DNA of 64,000 nucleotides from Thalassoglobus polymorphus (GTDB taxonomy: Bacteria; Planctomycetota; Planctomycetia; Planctomycetales; Planctomycetaceae): the NCBI RefSeq assembly GCF_007744255.1, contig NZ_CP036267.1, positions 1,178,001 through 1,242,000 on the forward strand, in the 5' to 3' direction. The notes beneath the pieces were generated by a model. The model was not told the DNA's origin. It saw only the letters and a list, made by a program, of their open reading frames with translations, and ran no database searches. Of the stretch, positions 44,798 through 54,298 are shown piece by piece (the first letter of the stretch is position 1; each line of letters starts with the position of its first letter). Both the position numbers and the translations under genes were made by a program.

Positions 44798-45633
44798 TAA
44801 AGTCTTGTGGCTGGTCGTGCAGCTTCCCAAGTGTTGCGCTGATCGAGAAGTTGATCCAATATCGCTCGCTGTTCGTCAGAGATTTTCGGGAATCCTTGAG
44901 TCGTCCGTTCCTGCCCAAAGGTTTCTCTCATCGCGTTGTGCATCAGGTAGCGACCGGTTTCATTTTTCATGTGAATGGCATCCCGGTAAATATCTGTCAC
45001 CGCATCAAAGGGGGCGTCGTCAGTTTTGATTAAACTCTCCAGTTCAATCAGCATCCGCATGCAGTGCGTCGTTCGAAATTCCGTGTCCGGAAATGCCTTG
45101 CGAAGTTGAGCGAGCAGTTCGTTGAAGTACGCTGGACTGTGCGTCAACTTGCCGTCTGGGGAATCGTCTTGATGTTCCTCCAACAGCGATGCACTCTTGG
45201 CCCACCCGGTATGGATGATGATGGTCGCCTGCGGTTGGAGCTCGATCCATTTCGAAATCGTCTCCAGATCCTCTTGAACTGTTGTTCCATAGTGCGGCTG
45301 AAATGAGATGAGATCGAATTTCGTCTGCTTGAGTGCAGTTGGCCACAACGTCGATGTCTTCACGCAAGGTTCTTCAGGGTGCTCGAAAATATACTTCAGG
45401 CTCTTGCCACAGTCGACGTGCCATTGCACATCGCCCTTCAACTTTGAGGGAACCGTATCCCATGTTAGTGAATTCCCGATCAGGTAAATTTTGGTTGAGG
45501 AATTCTTTGATGCAACATCGGGATTTTTCTCAGCTGCTGAAGTCTCACTGCTCAACAAAGCATGAAAGCATAATGCAGTGAAGCAAAAGGCAGAGAAGCA
45601 GGACATTATCAAAGTTAGTTTGTGTTGTTTCAT
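44797..45633 (-). CDS. secreted SGNH-hydrolase-like protein
   Basis: A 278-residue protein with a long signal segment (LTLIMSCFSAFCFTALCFHALLSSETSA) and a mature start KIYLIGNSLTWDTVP, where GNSLT stands in for the GDSL block. Later ATIIIHTGWAKSASL and TDIYRDAIHMKNETGRYLMHNAMRETF suggest the downstream Asp/His block. SGNH esterase-like fold is inferred; substrate unknown. ATG 45633 chosen. The stop codon TAG is provided by the edge of a MITE, so the native C-terminus may have been longer. Confidence 0.7.
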   Translation of the reverse strand: MKQHKLTLIMSCFSAFCFTALCFHALLSSETSAAEKNPDVASKNSSTKIYLIGNSLTWDTVPSKLKGDVQWHVDCGKSLKYIFEHPEEPCVKTSTLWPTALKQTKFDLISFQPHYGTTVQEDLETISKWIELQPQATIIIHTGWAKSASLLEEHQDDSPDGKLTHSPAYFNELLAQLRKAFPDTEFRTTHCMRMLIELESLIKTDDAPFDAVTDIYRDAIHMKNETGRYLMHNAMRETFGQERTTQGFPKISDEQRAILDQLLDQRNTWEAARPATRL

Positions 45634-45877
45634 GGCGATCACATTCAAAAAAGTTTCGTAACTGTGATGCTATCTGTTCACCGCATGAATATCGAGTCGC
45701 CTAAGCCATCAGGCAACACCGTTGCTCCTTTCGCTCCCGGGGAGGGAGCAGGGCCAATCGCTGTGTGTTCAACATTCCCCATCAGCCCACTGGACTCAAG
45801 GTTTGCGTGCTCTACAATTGCGCGGATGTGATTTGCGAACGTGAACAACGTGAAAACTAACTGAACGAGTAGTAATC

Positions 45878-46102
45878 GTGCCTGATGAATCGAAGCCACC
45901 GTCGACCGACCATGTTCGGTTGGATCATTTTTTGAAACTCTGCGGTGCTGCTGATACCGGTGGTCAGGCGAAAATGATGATTCAGGCCGGCGATGTGTTC
46001 GTCAACGGCGAAGTCGAAACACGTCGACGCAAGAAACTCATTATGGGGGATGTCGTGTTTGTTGGCGATGACGAATTTGTCATCGAATCGCTGGATGATT
46101 GA
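45878..46102 (+). CDS. S4-domain RNA-binding protein (YbcJ-like)
   Basis: A 74-residue protein that is nearly all S4 fold: VRLDHFLKLCGAADTGGQAKMMIQAGDVFVNGEVETRRRKKLIMGDVVFV. This matches the YbcJ/RlbA class of small S4 proteins that bind structured RNA, probably ribosomal. Start is a GTG. It converges with the dinB gene, with 87 bp between stops. Confidence 0.85.
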   Translation: MPDESKPPSTDHVRLDHFLKLCGAADTGGQAKMMIQAGDVFVNGEVETRRRKKLIMGDVVFVGDDEFVIESLDD

Positions 46103-46189
46103 CCGGCCAGAATCCTCAAACGAAAAATCGAATCGCAATCCAATTGTGATGGAGCTGCTGAGGGGTTCGTCGAGCTGAGTGAGAATGGG

Positions 46190-47389
46190 TTAAACGTCCT
46201 CGCGAGTTTCGTGAGCCTTTGCCTTCGTAACGTCATGCAGCATGCCGATTCCCCGGGCGAGAGAATTCAAACCAAACTTGTCCTGAATCTGGTCTGCGAC
46301 AGAATCGAGCCGCTTTTGCTTGGAGGAGTCTTCATCGGCAAAGAGTGACTTCTGAACTTTCCCCGGTTGTTCGAAGTGGCTCGTCCCCACTCCAATGAGC
46401 CGGACTCCGTTATGTTGTTCGGGAATTGCTGCTGCAATCATTCTCGAAATATGCGACCACAAAATTGCTGTCACGTTGGTCACATTTTCTAACGTGTAAG
46501 ACCGTGTGATCGTTTTAAAGTTCGCAAAACGGACTTTCAGGTGAACTGTCCGTGCTTGCAATTTGTGACGACGTAGACGCCGCGCAACTTGCTCAGTCAA
46601 CTCCATCGCCCAAGCGTTTAAGGACTCTTGGTCAAAGATGTCGACCTCGAATGTTCGTTCGTGAGAGATGGATTTCGCTTCGCGATCAGGGACGACTTTA
46701 CGAGTATCGATGCCTCGGGCGAGGTTGTAGAAATGCTCTCCCTGCGAACCGAATTGAGACTGAAGCACTCGCAGGTCGAGCTCTCGCAAATTGCGGATCG
46801 TCCGTATCCCCATCTTTTCGAACTGTGTCCCTGTCACTTTGCCAACGCCCCAAATTCGCCCGACAGGAAGGGGATCGAGAAACTCCTGGATTCGTTCGCC
46901 ATCGACAACGACCAAAGCATCCGGCTTCTCCAGATCACTGGCAATCTTGGCGAGAAACTTATTCGGAGCAACTCCCACCGACGCGACGAGTTGCGTTTCT
47001 CTGAAGATCTCTGCTTTGATTTTTTGAGCGATCTCGGGGCCGTTTCCAAAAAGGTTGCGACAGCCAGTCACATCCAAAAACGCCTCATCGAGAGAAAGCG
47101 GCTCGACCAATGGAGTGTAATGGAAGAAGATCTCGCGAATTTTTCGAGAAACCTGCGCGTAGAGATCAATTCTAGGAGGGATGGAAATGAGTTCCGGGCA
47201 ACGTCGAAAAGCCTCACGGGCTGGCATCGCACTGTGGATGCCGTACTTTCTGGCCTCGTAATTCGCTGCCGCCACGACACCACGGCTATCTTGGGTTCCA
47301 CCAACAATAAGTGGTTTTCCTTGAAGCTCAGGTCGATTCCGTTCTTCAACAGAAGCGTAGAACGCATCCATATCGACATGCAGAATCAT
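46190..47389 (-). CDS. dinB: DNA polymerase IV (DinB, Y-family)
   Basis: A Y-family translesion polymerase of about 399 aa. It opens ILHVDMDAFYASVEERNRPELQGKPLIVGG, with the second catalytic acid pair in EPLSLDEAFLDVTGC, then helix-hairpin-helix GRIWGVGKVTGTQFEKMGIRTIRNL and the little-finger domain with RLIGVGTSHFEQP. It copies past damaged bases with low fidelity. ATG 47389 has AGGA 9 nt upstream; a TTG at 47437 would extend it 16 residues but sits directly after a TATAAT-like box. Confidence 0.92.
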   Translation of the reverse strand: MILHVDMDAFYASVEERNRPELQGKPLIVGGTQDSRGVVAAANYEARKYGIHSAMPAREAFRRCPELISIPPRIDLYAQVSRKIREIFFHYTPLVEPLSLDEAFLDVTGCRNLFGNGPEIAQKIKAEIFRETQLVASVGVAPNKFLAKIASDLEKPDALVVVDGERIQEFLDPLPVGRIWGVGKVTGTQFEKMGIRTIRNLRELDLRVLQSQFGSQGEHFYNLARGIDTRKVVPDREAKSISHERTFEVDIFDQESLNAWAMELTEQVARRLRRHKLQARTVHLKVRFANFKTITRSYTLENVTNVTAILWSHISRMIAAAIPEQHNGVRLIGVGTSHFEQPGKVQKSLFADEDSSKQKRLDSVADQIQDKFGLNSLARGIGMLHDVTKAKAHETREDV

Positions 47390-47565
47390 GGGACCAATTC
47401 CTGGATCGAGTTTTTCTTCCGTGGGCGACTCACTCAATTATAAGAAGTATACGCCTGATCACAGTCTTTGCAAAATAGGTATTGAGAAACCCCTTTAAAA
47501 CGGACTATAACTTGTATTCCTCGATCTGTCTTGGGGCGAAAATTATTGAAGTGCAAAGGATTGCA

Positions 47566-49413
47566 ATGAGCCGGACTGTTCGTGACTTGGTGATCATTCT
47601 CACGGTCACTAGTTGTTGTTTCTTTTTGAACCTTGGCGGTACACATCTGTGGGACCGTGATGAACCTCGCAATGCCGGCTGCGCAGCTGAAATGCTCGCT
47701 GCCAGCGACTGGATTGTTCCGACCTTCAATGCCGAACTTCGTGAACATAAGCCAGCGCTCACGTACTGGTTTATGATGCTCTCCTACATGGTCTTTGGCG
47801 TGACTGAGTTCGGTGCCCGGTTTCCGTCAGCGATGTTTGGAGTTGGGACAACACTGCTGACATATTTCATGGGGCGAAGACTCTTTCGTCCCTCTGTCGG
47901 ACTTTGGGCAGCCATTGCGATATCGACAACGATGATGTTCGGGGTCGCATCACGCGCATCGACTCCTGATGCTCCGCTGATCTTCTTCTCAACGCTTGCT
48001 CTGGCGATCTATGTTTGGGGAACAACGACTCCTGGCAGAACCAGTGAACAAACCGGGAAATTCGTTTCACTGTTTCCTGAGAAGTGGGGAGTCGCTGCGC
48101 TTCTGTATTCGATCATGGGACTCGCGGTGCTCGCGAAAGGTCCGATTGGCCTGGTTCTCCCCACAGCCGTCATCGGCATGTTTCTCTTGATAAAACGTCT
48201 TCCGGTGCGCGAGCAGGAAACAATCGCTCCGGCAACATGGTGGTCGCGAATCACCATGATGGTCCGACCTTTTGCGCCGATTCATTTTCTGAAAACATGC
48301 TGGTCGATGCGCCCCATTACTGCGATCGCCGCTGTTCTGGTCATCGCATTACCCTGGTATATTCTCGTTCACCTCAAAACAGATGGAGAATGGACCTACG
48401 GCTTTTTTGTGAAACATAATGTTGGACGTGCAATGAACGCGATGGATGGGCATCGCGGCAACTTCCTGTTTTACCCACTCGCCTTAATCGCAGGCTTCTT
48501 TCCCTGGTCGATCTTTTGGATTCCGACACTCTTAGACGGCATCAAACAGCTGAAGGGGAATTCAAAGTGGAGTGATGGGTACCTGTTCGCCTTTTGCTGG
48601 GTTGGTGTTTACCTGGCCCTGTTTTCGCTCGCGAAAACCAAGCTGCCAAGTTACATCACCCCTTGCTATCCGGGAGTCGCACTCGCGGTCGGGCTCTTTG
48701 TTGATCGCTGGGTGAGCGGGGAATTCGAACTCGCGAAAATTTGGCCGAGATTGGCGTTTGGCTCACTCATCGTCGTCGGGTTAGGAGTGCTGGTTGTCAT
48801 TCCAATTCTGGCAAATATCTACGTTCCCGATGAAGTCATCCTTGGTCTCTTGGGCTTCATTCCACTCGTTGGTGGGATCGTTGCGTTGTTGGCAGCTGAG
48901 AAAAAACAGATCCGTCGAGCCGTTTACACAACAGCTATGACCGCTTTCTTGATGTCTCCAGCGATCTTTGCATTCGCAGCTGACGAGATCGACGAACATC
49001 GACAGGTCGACGCTCTTGTCGAGATGATGTATCAGGGAAAGGGTGTCAACGAAATCGATTTGGTGAGTTTTTCCAGTACAGAAGCGAGTTGGGTTTTTTA
49101 TGCTCGTCAGCCGATTGAAGAATATGTCGATCCACAAGAAGCATCCAAAGTGCTCATGACCAGAGCACTCTCTGGCCCCCCGCGAGTACTTGTCACCACG
49201 AGAACACGAATGAGAAAACTCAAGCCGTTCTTGAACAGCAATGATATTTCAATTCAGCAACTCCCTTACTTCATGGAGGAAACTGATATTGTGGTGGTCC
49301 GCCCCAAAGCGAAAATCAGACAAGTCTCAGCAAAAGTCAGCGCAGCAAAAGTCGGCCCAGTAAAAGTCGGCACAGCAAGAATCCGTTCAGCAACACCAGG
49401 TCCGGTTCAATAG
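47566..49413 (+). CDS. ArnT/PMT-like membrane glycosyltransferase
   Basis: A 615-residue polytopic membrane protein. The first loop GTHLWDRDEPRNAGCAAEMLAASDWIVPTFNAELREHKPALTYWFMM is the GT39/ArnT signature with the catalytic DE pair and the ..KP.L.YW motif. Many helices follow, then a C-terminal soluble tail with a short repeat (SAKVSAAKVGPVKVGTARI). It should transfer a sugar from a polyprenyl phosphate carrier to a periplasmic acceptor such as lipid A. AAAGGA lies 7 nt before ATG 47566; the longer frame is not credible. Confidence 0.88.
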   Translation: MSRTVRDLVIILTVTSCCFFLNLGGTHLWDRDEPRNAGCAAEMLAASDWIVPTFNAELREHKPALTYWFMMLSYMVFGVTEFGARFPSAMFGVGTTLLTYFMGRRLFRPSVGLWAAIAISTTMMFGVASRASTPDAPLIFFSTLALAIYVWGTTTPGRTSEQTGKFVSLFPEKWGVAALLYSIMGLAVLAKGPIGLVLPTAVIGMFLLIKRLPVREQETIAPATWWSRITMMVRPFAPIHFLKTCWSMRPITAIAAVLVIALPWYILVHLKTDGEWTYGFFVKHNVGRAMNAMDGHRGNFLFYPLALIAGFFPWSIFWIPTLLDGIKQLKGNSKWSDGYLFAFCWVGVYLALFSLAKTKLPSYITPCYPGVALAVGLFVDRWVSGEFELAKIWPRLAFGSLIVVGLGVLVVIPILANIYVPDEVILGLLGFIPLVGGIVALLAAEKKQIRRAVYTTAMTAFLMSPAIFAFAADEIDEHRQVDALVEMMYQGKGVNEIDLVSFSSTEASWVFYARQPIEEYVDPQEASKVLMTRALSGPPRVLVTTRTRMRKLKPFLNSNDISIQQLPYFMEETDIVVVRPKAKIRQVSAKVSAAKVGPVKVGTARIRSATPGPVQ

Positions 49414-49436
49414 CACAAGCCTGAGACTGGCCTCGT

Positions 49437-49503
49437 CGTTCTGGTTCTGCATAGAGGCGAGCAGGCAATGAAGTCATAAGGCAGATCTGCACGGGCACGA
49501 CAG
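49437..49503 (+). repeat. Family A repeat, diverged copy
   Basis: GTTCTGGTTCTGCATAGAGG, CGAGCAGGCAATGAAGTCAT and GCACGGGCAC in family order, 24 bp after the glycosyltransferase stop. GGCATTAAGAAATGCC forms a short hairpin just beyond. Confidence 0.6.
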
Positions 49504-49562
49504 GCATTAAGAAATGCCAGGAGAGAGAGCGTTTTTGATCGTCGGAATCCGAGCCCGTCAAT

Positions 49563-49601
49563 AAAAAAATCCCAGTAGACTTGTTGTGAAGTCTACTGGG
49601 A
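49563..49601 (-). terminator. intrinsic terminator of the SNF2 helicase gene
   Basis: Perfect 13-bp stem TCCCAGTAGACTT / AAGTCTACTGGGA with a 6-nt loop; on the minus strand it is followed by seven T. About 30 bp past the stop at 49633. Confidence 0.92.
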
Positions 49602-49632
49602 AACGAATTCTTGGATGTCGAAGACCTGTTCG

Positions 49633-52600
49633 CTACGAGAGCAGCATTTCCAGGTCTTCCGCTGTCAAATCGGTCAAAGGAGTGTTTTCGCCTTCGAGGA
49701 TGGCATCGGCCAGTTCTCGTTTCTTCTTTTGAAGGTCGAGAATCTTCTCTTCGACGGTGTCTCGACAGATGAGTCGGTACGCAAACACCTGATTTGTCTG
49801 TCCAACACGGTGTGCCCGGTCGATCGCTTGCGCTTCGACGGCAGGATTCCACCATGGGTCGAGCAGGAATACATATTCGGCAGCTGTCAGGTTGAGACCC
49901 AAACCACCCGCCTTCAGCGAAATCAGGAAGACCTTCGTCTCTTCATCATTCTGGAACTGGTCGACAACCTGTTTCCGTTTTCGTGTTTGTCCATCCAGGT
50001 ACGCATACTTCACACCTTTCTCGTCGAGATGTTTCTTGACGATGGACAGCATGCTCGTGAACTGCGAGAAGACCAGTGACTTGTGTCCTTCTTCAATGAG
50101 TTCTTCAAGCTGCGGGATGAGGGTGTCGAGTTTGGCGTATCCATCATCTTCGCTTCCACGATCAAGCAGAGCAGGGTGGCACGCTGCCTGACGAAGTCGA
50201 AGCAGTGCTTCGAGAACGTGCATACGGGTTTTGCCCATCCCCTGTTCCTTGACGAGCCCAAGCAGCGAGTCTCGGTAGTGGTCGCGAAGTTCGGAGTACA
50301 GTTCCTGCTGCCGTTTTCCCATGCTGCAGTAAATTGTTTCTTCGAATTTTTCCGGCAAGTCCTTCGCAACTTCGCCTTTTGTACGACGCAGGACGAACGG
50401 CCGAACACCTGCGGAAATCAGCTGACGTGACTTTGCATTGGCAGCATCGGTCGCATGTGTTTTGAAAATGGAACTTCGCCCAAGCATTCCGGGGTTTAGG
50501 AACTCGAAGATTGACCACAAGTCACCCAGATGGTTCTCAATAGGAGTTCCCGAAAGGGCGACGCGATGGTTGGCCTTCAATAAGCGCGATGCTTTTGCTG
50601 CTTGAGACGATGCATTCTTAATTGTCTGTGCTTCGTCGAGCACAACGTAGTCAAACTGCTGCTCTTTGACTTCGATGATATCGCGACGCAAGGTTCCATA
50701 AGTCGTCAGCACGATATCTGTGTTCGGGATATCCGCAAACCGGCTCGAACGTTCGGGGCCGGTGTACTCCAGAAACGTTAAGTCGGTCGCAAACTTTTGG
50801 ATTTCCTGCACCCAGTTGAACATCAACGATTTCGGAACAACAACCAGCGACGGAAGTTTTTTCGTGCGCGATGCGGCTCGTTCCTGGAACAGTGCCAGCA
50901 TCTGGACTGTTTTTCCCAATCCCATGTCGTCCGCCAGACAACCGCCAAAGTGGTAGTCTTGCAGGAAGTGCAGCCATCCCAGGCCTTCACGTTGATACGG
51001 ACGAAGCTCTCCACCGAAGTTCTCGGGTTCTGCACGTTCCTCGACACCATCGAAGGCGGCCAGCTTCGCTTTGAGCTCGAGATATTTTTCGTCAAAGTCA
51101 ACGAATTCCTGTGCAGACAACAGGGCGTCAACGATTCCAATTTGGGTTGTTGAGAACTTCAAGCCCTCTTCGTCAATCGTTCCCAGACCTGCCAGAATTC
51201 CGTACTGCTGCAACCATTCTTCCGGAAGAATTCCAAGCGATCCATCGTCCAGACGGATCGTTTGATCTCCTCGTGTTAATGCTGCGAGAAGCTCCGGGAA
51301 GTTGGCTTTCCGACCTTCAAAGTCGACATCTGCCGTCAGCTCGAACCAATCAATTCCCGAGCGAACATTGAACTTGACTGATGCTGGTTGGCGAACCTCT
51401 TTTCCATCGGCTTGGACTTGCCAACCATCGGAGACCAGTTCACGAACCGAGCGTCCCAGTTCGCTGACCGGGATGTCGACGTCGTGTGCGCTCTGGCGGT
51501 GGTCCACCAGTCGGCGGAAGCCAAGCTCGTTCAGTTTAGACCAATACTCGAATTCCAACTCCTGATTTCTCAGCAGGCAGCGGCCTTCTTCTCTTTGGAC
51601 AATGGCCCATTGTACGTTCGACGCAGCCACACTTGTTCCGAGATATTCGAATTCGATTTTTCCTTGAATTCGCTCGTGTCGCCAACCCCGTTTGCGAGGC
51701 GATCGAAAGACGAGTCTGGGGATCGGGTCAGGACGAACTTCTTCAAGCTGTAGTGACTCTGGAAGATCCAACTGAGGGAGAACCGGCATGTCGAGTAACC
51801 AGTCGACAAGATCCTGCTCTTCACCATCTTTCGCACTGAGTTGCTGCTCGCCCAGCAGCATTGGGACCCAGTCGAAAGCTCCGAAATCTTCTAGCTGAAA
51901 GATTGCCTCGTTAGTCGCGACGAGTCCCCCCGGGAGAACCAGTTCGCACTCGGACAATTGCATTTTCTCTTCGCCACGACGGACTTCTCCGATGAGTTGC
52001 CACGTCCCTTCTTCGTCATCCTGCCCAAGGACGAGACAAAGCTTCCACGCTTCTTCGTCATCCCAAACCAGTGGAGTCCAGTCTTTCTCCGGGCTATTCA
52101 GGTAACGCAGGCGTGCCGACTTTGACATCAACGGGAGAATCAAACTACAGAGTTCATAAGGAACGCGGTAGCGAAAGATTGACGTTTGGAATTCCGCCTG
52201 CTGCGCCATCCATCCAGTTCGCTCTGGAGTTCCGCCTGCCAGAAAAGCGAGAATACGTCGGTCGTCGGCGTGTTCAATTTCTTCGAGACGGTTCGGCCTC
52301 AGCTTAAGTGGTTTCAGTTTTCCCCATTGGCCATTACTTCGCCGTTGTCGCTGTGAAGTTTGAATGACAAGCTGCTGAGCTTTTTGGCTTTCAACAATAT
52401 CGATTTCAAAGAAAATTTCGCGCTCACGCGATTCTGCCGTTGAGCCCGACTGAGAAGACCCAGGCATCTCGGAGCGGAGAGACTGGAGTTTCACTTCCCA
52501 GTCGCGCAGCTGCCTTTTGGAGGGTTTTGCAGGTGTTGACGTCGTCGCTGCCGTCGACGAAGAGGACGGTGAAGATTTAAACAACTCGAGAGAGTCGAAT

Positions 52601-52965
52601 TCATCTTCGATCTCTTCAATCAAGTGCGATGGGGTATAGGTGGTGTCCGCTGCGAATGGCGGAATGTTGCCAGCCCGAGGAACTCCGGTCAGGTACTCAC
52701 CCTCGTCGACGGAAAGAATCGTAGCCCACAAATGTTTACAGGCCGGTTCTTTTGCTTGTGCATCACCGACGCACGAGCAAAACATCCGCAGCTCACCTTC
52801 CTGGCGGCTCAGGTGTGTTTGATATTCGACTCCATCACGGACAATGCCATGCAGATCATCCGGTGAGACGCGTGCAATCGAGACTCGTTCTGCCTGAATA
52901 TAGGCTTGTCCACGAAAGCGGATGTCTCCACGGAAACGACTTTCAAGAAGCTGTGCCAACGACAC
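49633..52965 (-). CDS. SWIM-SNF2 family helicase/ATPase
   Basis: A 1110-residue Swi2/Snf2 ATPase. The N-terminus has a SWIM zinc finger (MFCSCVGDAQAKEPACKHLWA, CxC..CxH, about 61-78), followed by a long bacterial SNF2-associated region. The motor has Walker A DDMGLGKTVQM (about 678), the DEAQ box (about 773), LSGTPIENHLGDLWSIFEFL, and motif VI QAIDRAHRVGQTNQVFAYRLI. It should translocate on DNA and remodel protein-DNA complexes. A perfect AAGGAGG sits 5 nt before GTG 52965, so this start beats the longer ATG frame (53076). The gap 52966-53376 holds nothing else recognised. Confidence 0.92.
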   Translation of the reverse strand: MSLAQLLESRFRGDIRFRGQAYIQAERVSIARVSPDDLHGIVRDGVEYQTHLSRQEGELRMFCSCVGDAQAKEPACKHLWATILSVDEGEYLTGVPRAGNIPPFAADTTYTPSHLIEEIEDEFDSLELFKSSPSSSSTAATTSTPAKPSKRQLRDWEVKLQSLRSEMPGSSQSGSTAESREREIFFEIDIVESQKAQQLVIQTSQRQRRSNGQWGKLKPLKLRPNRLEEIEHADDRRILAFLAGGTPERTGWMAQQAEFQTSIFRYRVPYELCSLILPLMSKSARLRYLNSPEKDWTPLVWDDEEAWKLCLVLGQDDEEGTWQLIGEVRRGEEKMQLSECELVLPGGLVATNEAIFQLEDFGAFDWVPMLLGEQQLSAKDGEEQDLVDWLLDMPVLPQLDLPESLQLEEVRPDPIPRLVFRSPRKRGWRHERIQGKIEFEYLGTSVAASNVQWAIVQREEGRCLLRNQELEFEYWSKLNELGFRRLVDHRQSAHDVDIPVSELGRSVRELVSDGWQVQADGKEVRQPASVKFNVRSGIDWFELTADVDFEGRKANFPELLAALTRGDQTIRLDDGSLGILPEEWLQQYGILAGLGTIDEEGLKFSTTQIGIVDALLSAQEFVDFDEKYLELKAKLAAFDGVEERAEPENFGGELRPYQREGLGWLHFLQDYHFGGCLADDMGLGKTVQMLALFQERAASRTKKLPSLVVVPKSLMFNWVQEIQKFATDLTFLEYTGPERSSRFADIPNTDIVLTTYGTLRRDIIEVKEQQFDYVVLDEAQTIKNASSQAAKASRLLKANHRVALSGTPIENHLGDLWSIFEFLNPGMLGRSSIFKTHATDAANAKSRQLISAGVRPFVLRRTKGEVAKDLPEKFEETIYCSMGKRQQELYSELRDHYRDSLLGLVKEQGMGKTRMHVLEALLRLRQAACHPALLDRGSEDDGYAKLDTLIPQLEELIEEGHKSLVFSQFTSMLSIVKKHLDEKGVKYAYLDGQTRKRKQVVDQFQNDEETKVFLISLKAGGLGLNLTAAEYVFLLDPWWNPAVEAQAIDRAHRVGQTNQVFAYRLICRDTVEEKILDLQKKKRELADAILEGENTPLTDLTAEDLEMLLS

Positions 52966-53376
52966 AAACGCCTCCTTGCCTTGGTATTTTAAGGTCGAGC
53001 GAACATGCAGACCACGATCTGCAAACCTCGACGAAAATGAAAAATCAGAAAGGAACGCCCAAAATTTGGAGCGCATCCTACAAGCCTAATCGAATCGCAC
53101 GACCCATTGCCAGAGAGCACTCAAGGGAATTTCATGATTCCCAAGAGTTCGCAAAGATGCGAACTTCAAAATCGGAGTTCGCTGATTTGAACTCGTGCAC
53201 AATACTCGCGATCAATAACTTCACAGCAAGTCTACTTGAGTCTTCAGCGTATTCAATGGTAACCAAACCTCCGCAGCAATGAAACAAAAAACTACACCAT
53301 GAAAACAACACCTTGAAATGGCAGAAGAGACCGTCAGGCTATCCGCCCCCCGTCGTGGCACGCACTGAGCATTCTT

Positions 53377-54222
53377 TTATTCAATGCTTGCGGGAATCCC
53401 ATCCTGAATCGTTGGGCGCAACAACTTCACTCCCAGCTCATTCCGAATTCGTGAACTGTCGCAACGTTTGCCAAAGTTCGCTGACGGCTCGTCTGGCATG
53501 AGCGGGGCAGGGGTTTGGAGGTGTTTTGCCAGCTCCGAATAAAACTCGAACCGGCGATTCGGTTGCTCATCACTGAGCAGATAGAGAGGGGAGGAAGGGG
53601 GGCCGCTCGCTAAGATAAATAAAACTTGCAGGATATCGTCGACATGAATCAAGTTCAGCCACCCATCGGGGTTGCCCGAAATCGGTTTCTGTTCTCGTAA
53701 TTGTTCTTTGCGACCGATCAAACGCCCGGGGCCGTAAATTCCCGAGAGGCGTACGATCGTTGCATCACGATTTTCGTTGTGAGTGTAGAGTTCTCTGACA
53801 ACATTTTCCGCGTCGAGGCAAATCTGTCCACTCTCATTTGCTGGTTCGCAGAGAGTCTCTTCGTTGACCCAATCACCGGTTGATTCGCCGTAGACACTCG
53901 TGCTGGAAACATAGATCAATCGCGGGATTCGATCAGCGATCTCACTCAGGACATTTTTTAAGCCCGCGACATAGACATCCCGTTTGTTCTCATCCGCACT
54001 TCGGTCATACCCGACTGCATAAAGGCACAAATCCGCTTGCGGTAATGATCGCAGCGACTCCGGTTCCAGAACATTCCCAATGACGGGGTTGATGCCAGCC
54101 AGTTGCAACGCATCGGCACGTTCCGGACTGCGAGTGAGTGCGGTCACTTGCCAACCACGTTCTAAAGCCTGCTTTGCGAACCGCTCACCGACATACCCGC
54201 AACCAATAATTAACACATGCAT
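53377..54222 (-). CDS. NAD-dependent epimerase/SDR (YeeZ-like)
   Basis: A 281-residue extended SDR. The NAD motif is LIIGCGYVGERFAKQAL (GxxGxxG). The catalytic pair region is RLIYVSSTSVYGESTGDWVNE, giving S...Y, but the usual YxxxK is weak: the Lys position downstream is not obvious (QICLDAENVVREL). YeeZ-like atypical SDRs are similar. Substrate unknown, perhaps a nucleotide sugar. The next gene on the same strand ends 77 bp upstream of this start. Confidence 0.82.
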   Translation of the reverse strand: MHVLIIGCGYVGERFAKQALERGWQVTALTRSPERADALQLAGINPVIGNVLEPESLRSLPQADLCLYAVGYDRSADENKRDVYVAGLKNVLSEIADRIPRLIYVSSTSVYGESTGDWVNEETLCEPANESGQICLDAENVVRELYTHNENRDATIVRLSGIYGPGRLIGRKEQLREQKPISGNPDGWLNLIHVDDILQVLFILASGPPSSPLYLLSDEQPNRRFEFYSELAKHLQTPAPLMPDEPSANFGKRCDSSRIRNELGVKLLRPTIQDGIPASIE

Positions 54223-54298
54223 TGAAATTCACTTTGAAAATTGAGCGTGACACTTCACGCATCTGTCTCTCAGAAATTTTCTCTCTCGGCAATCAATC

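Noticed and set aside
46628-47443. 271-codon plus-strand frame
   Set aside because: Antisense to dinB; translation has no coherent fold pattern.
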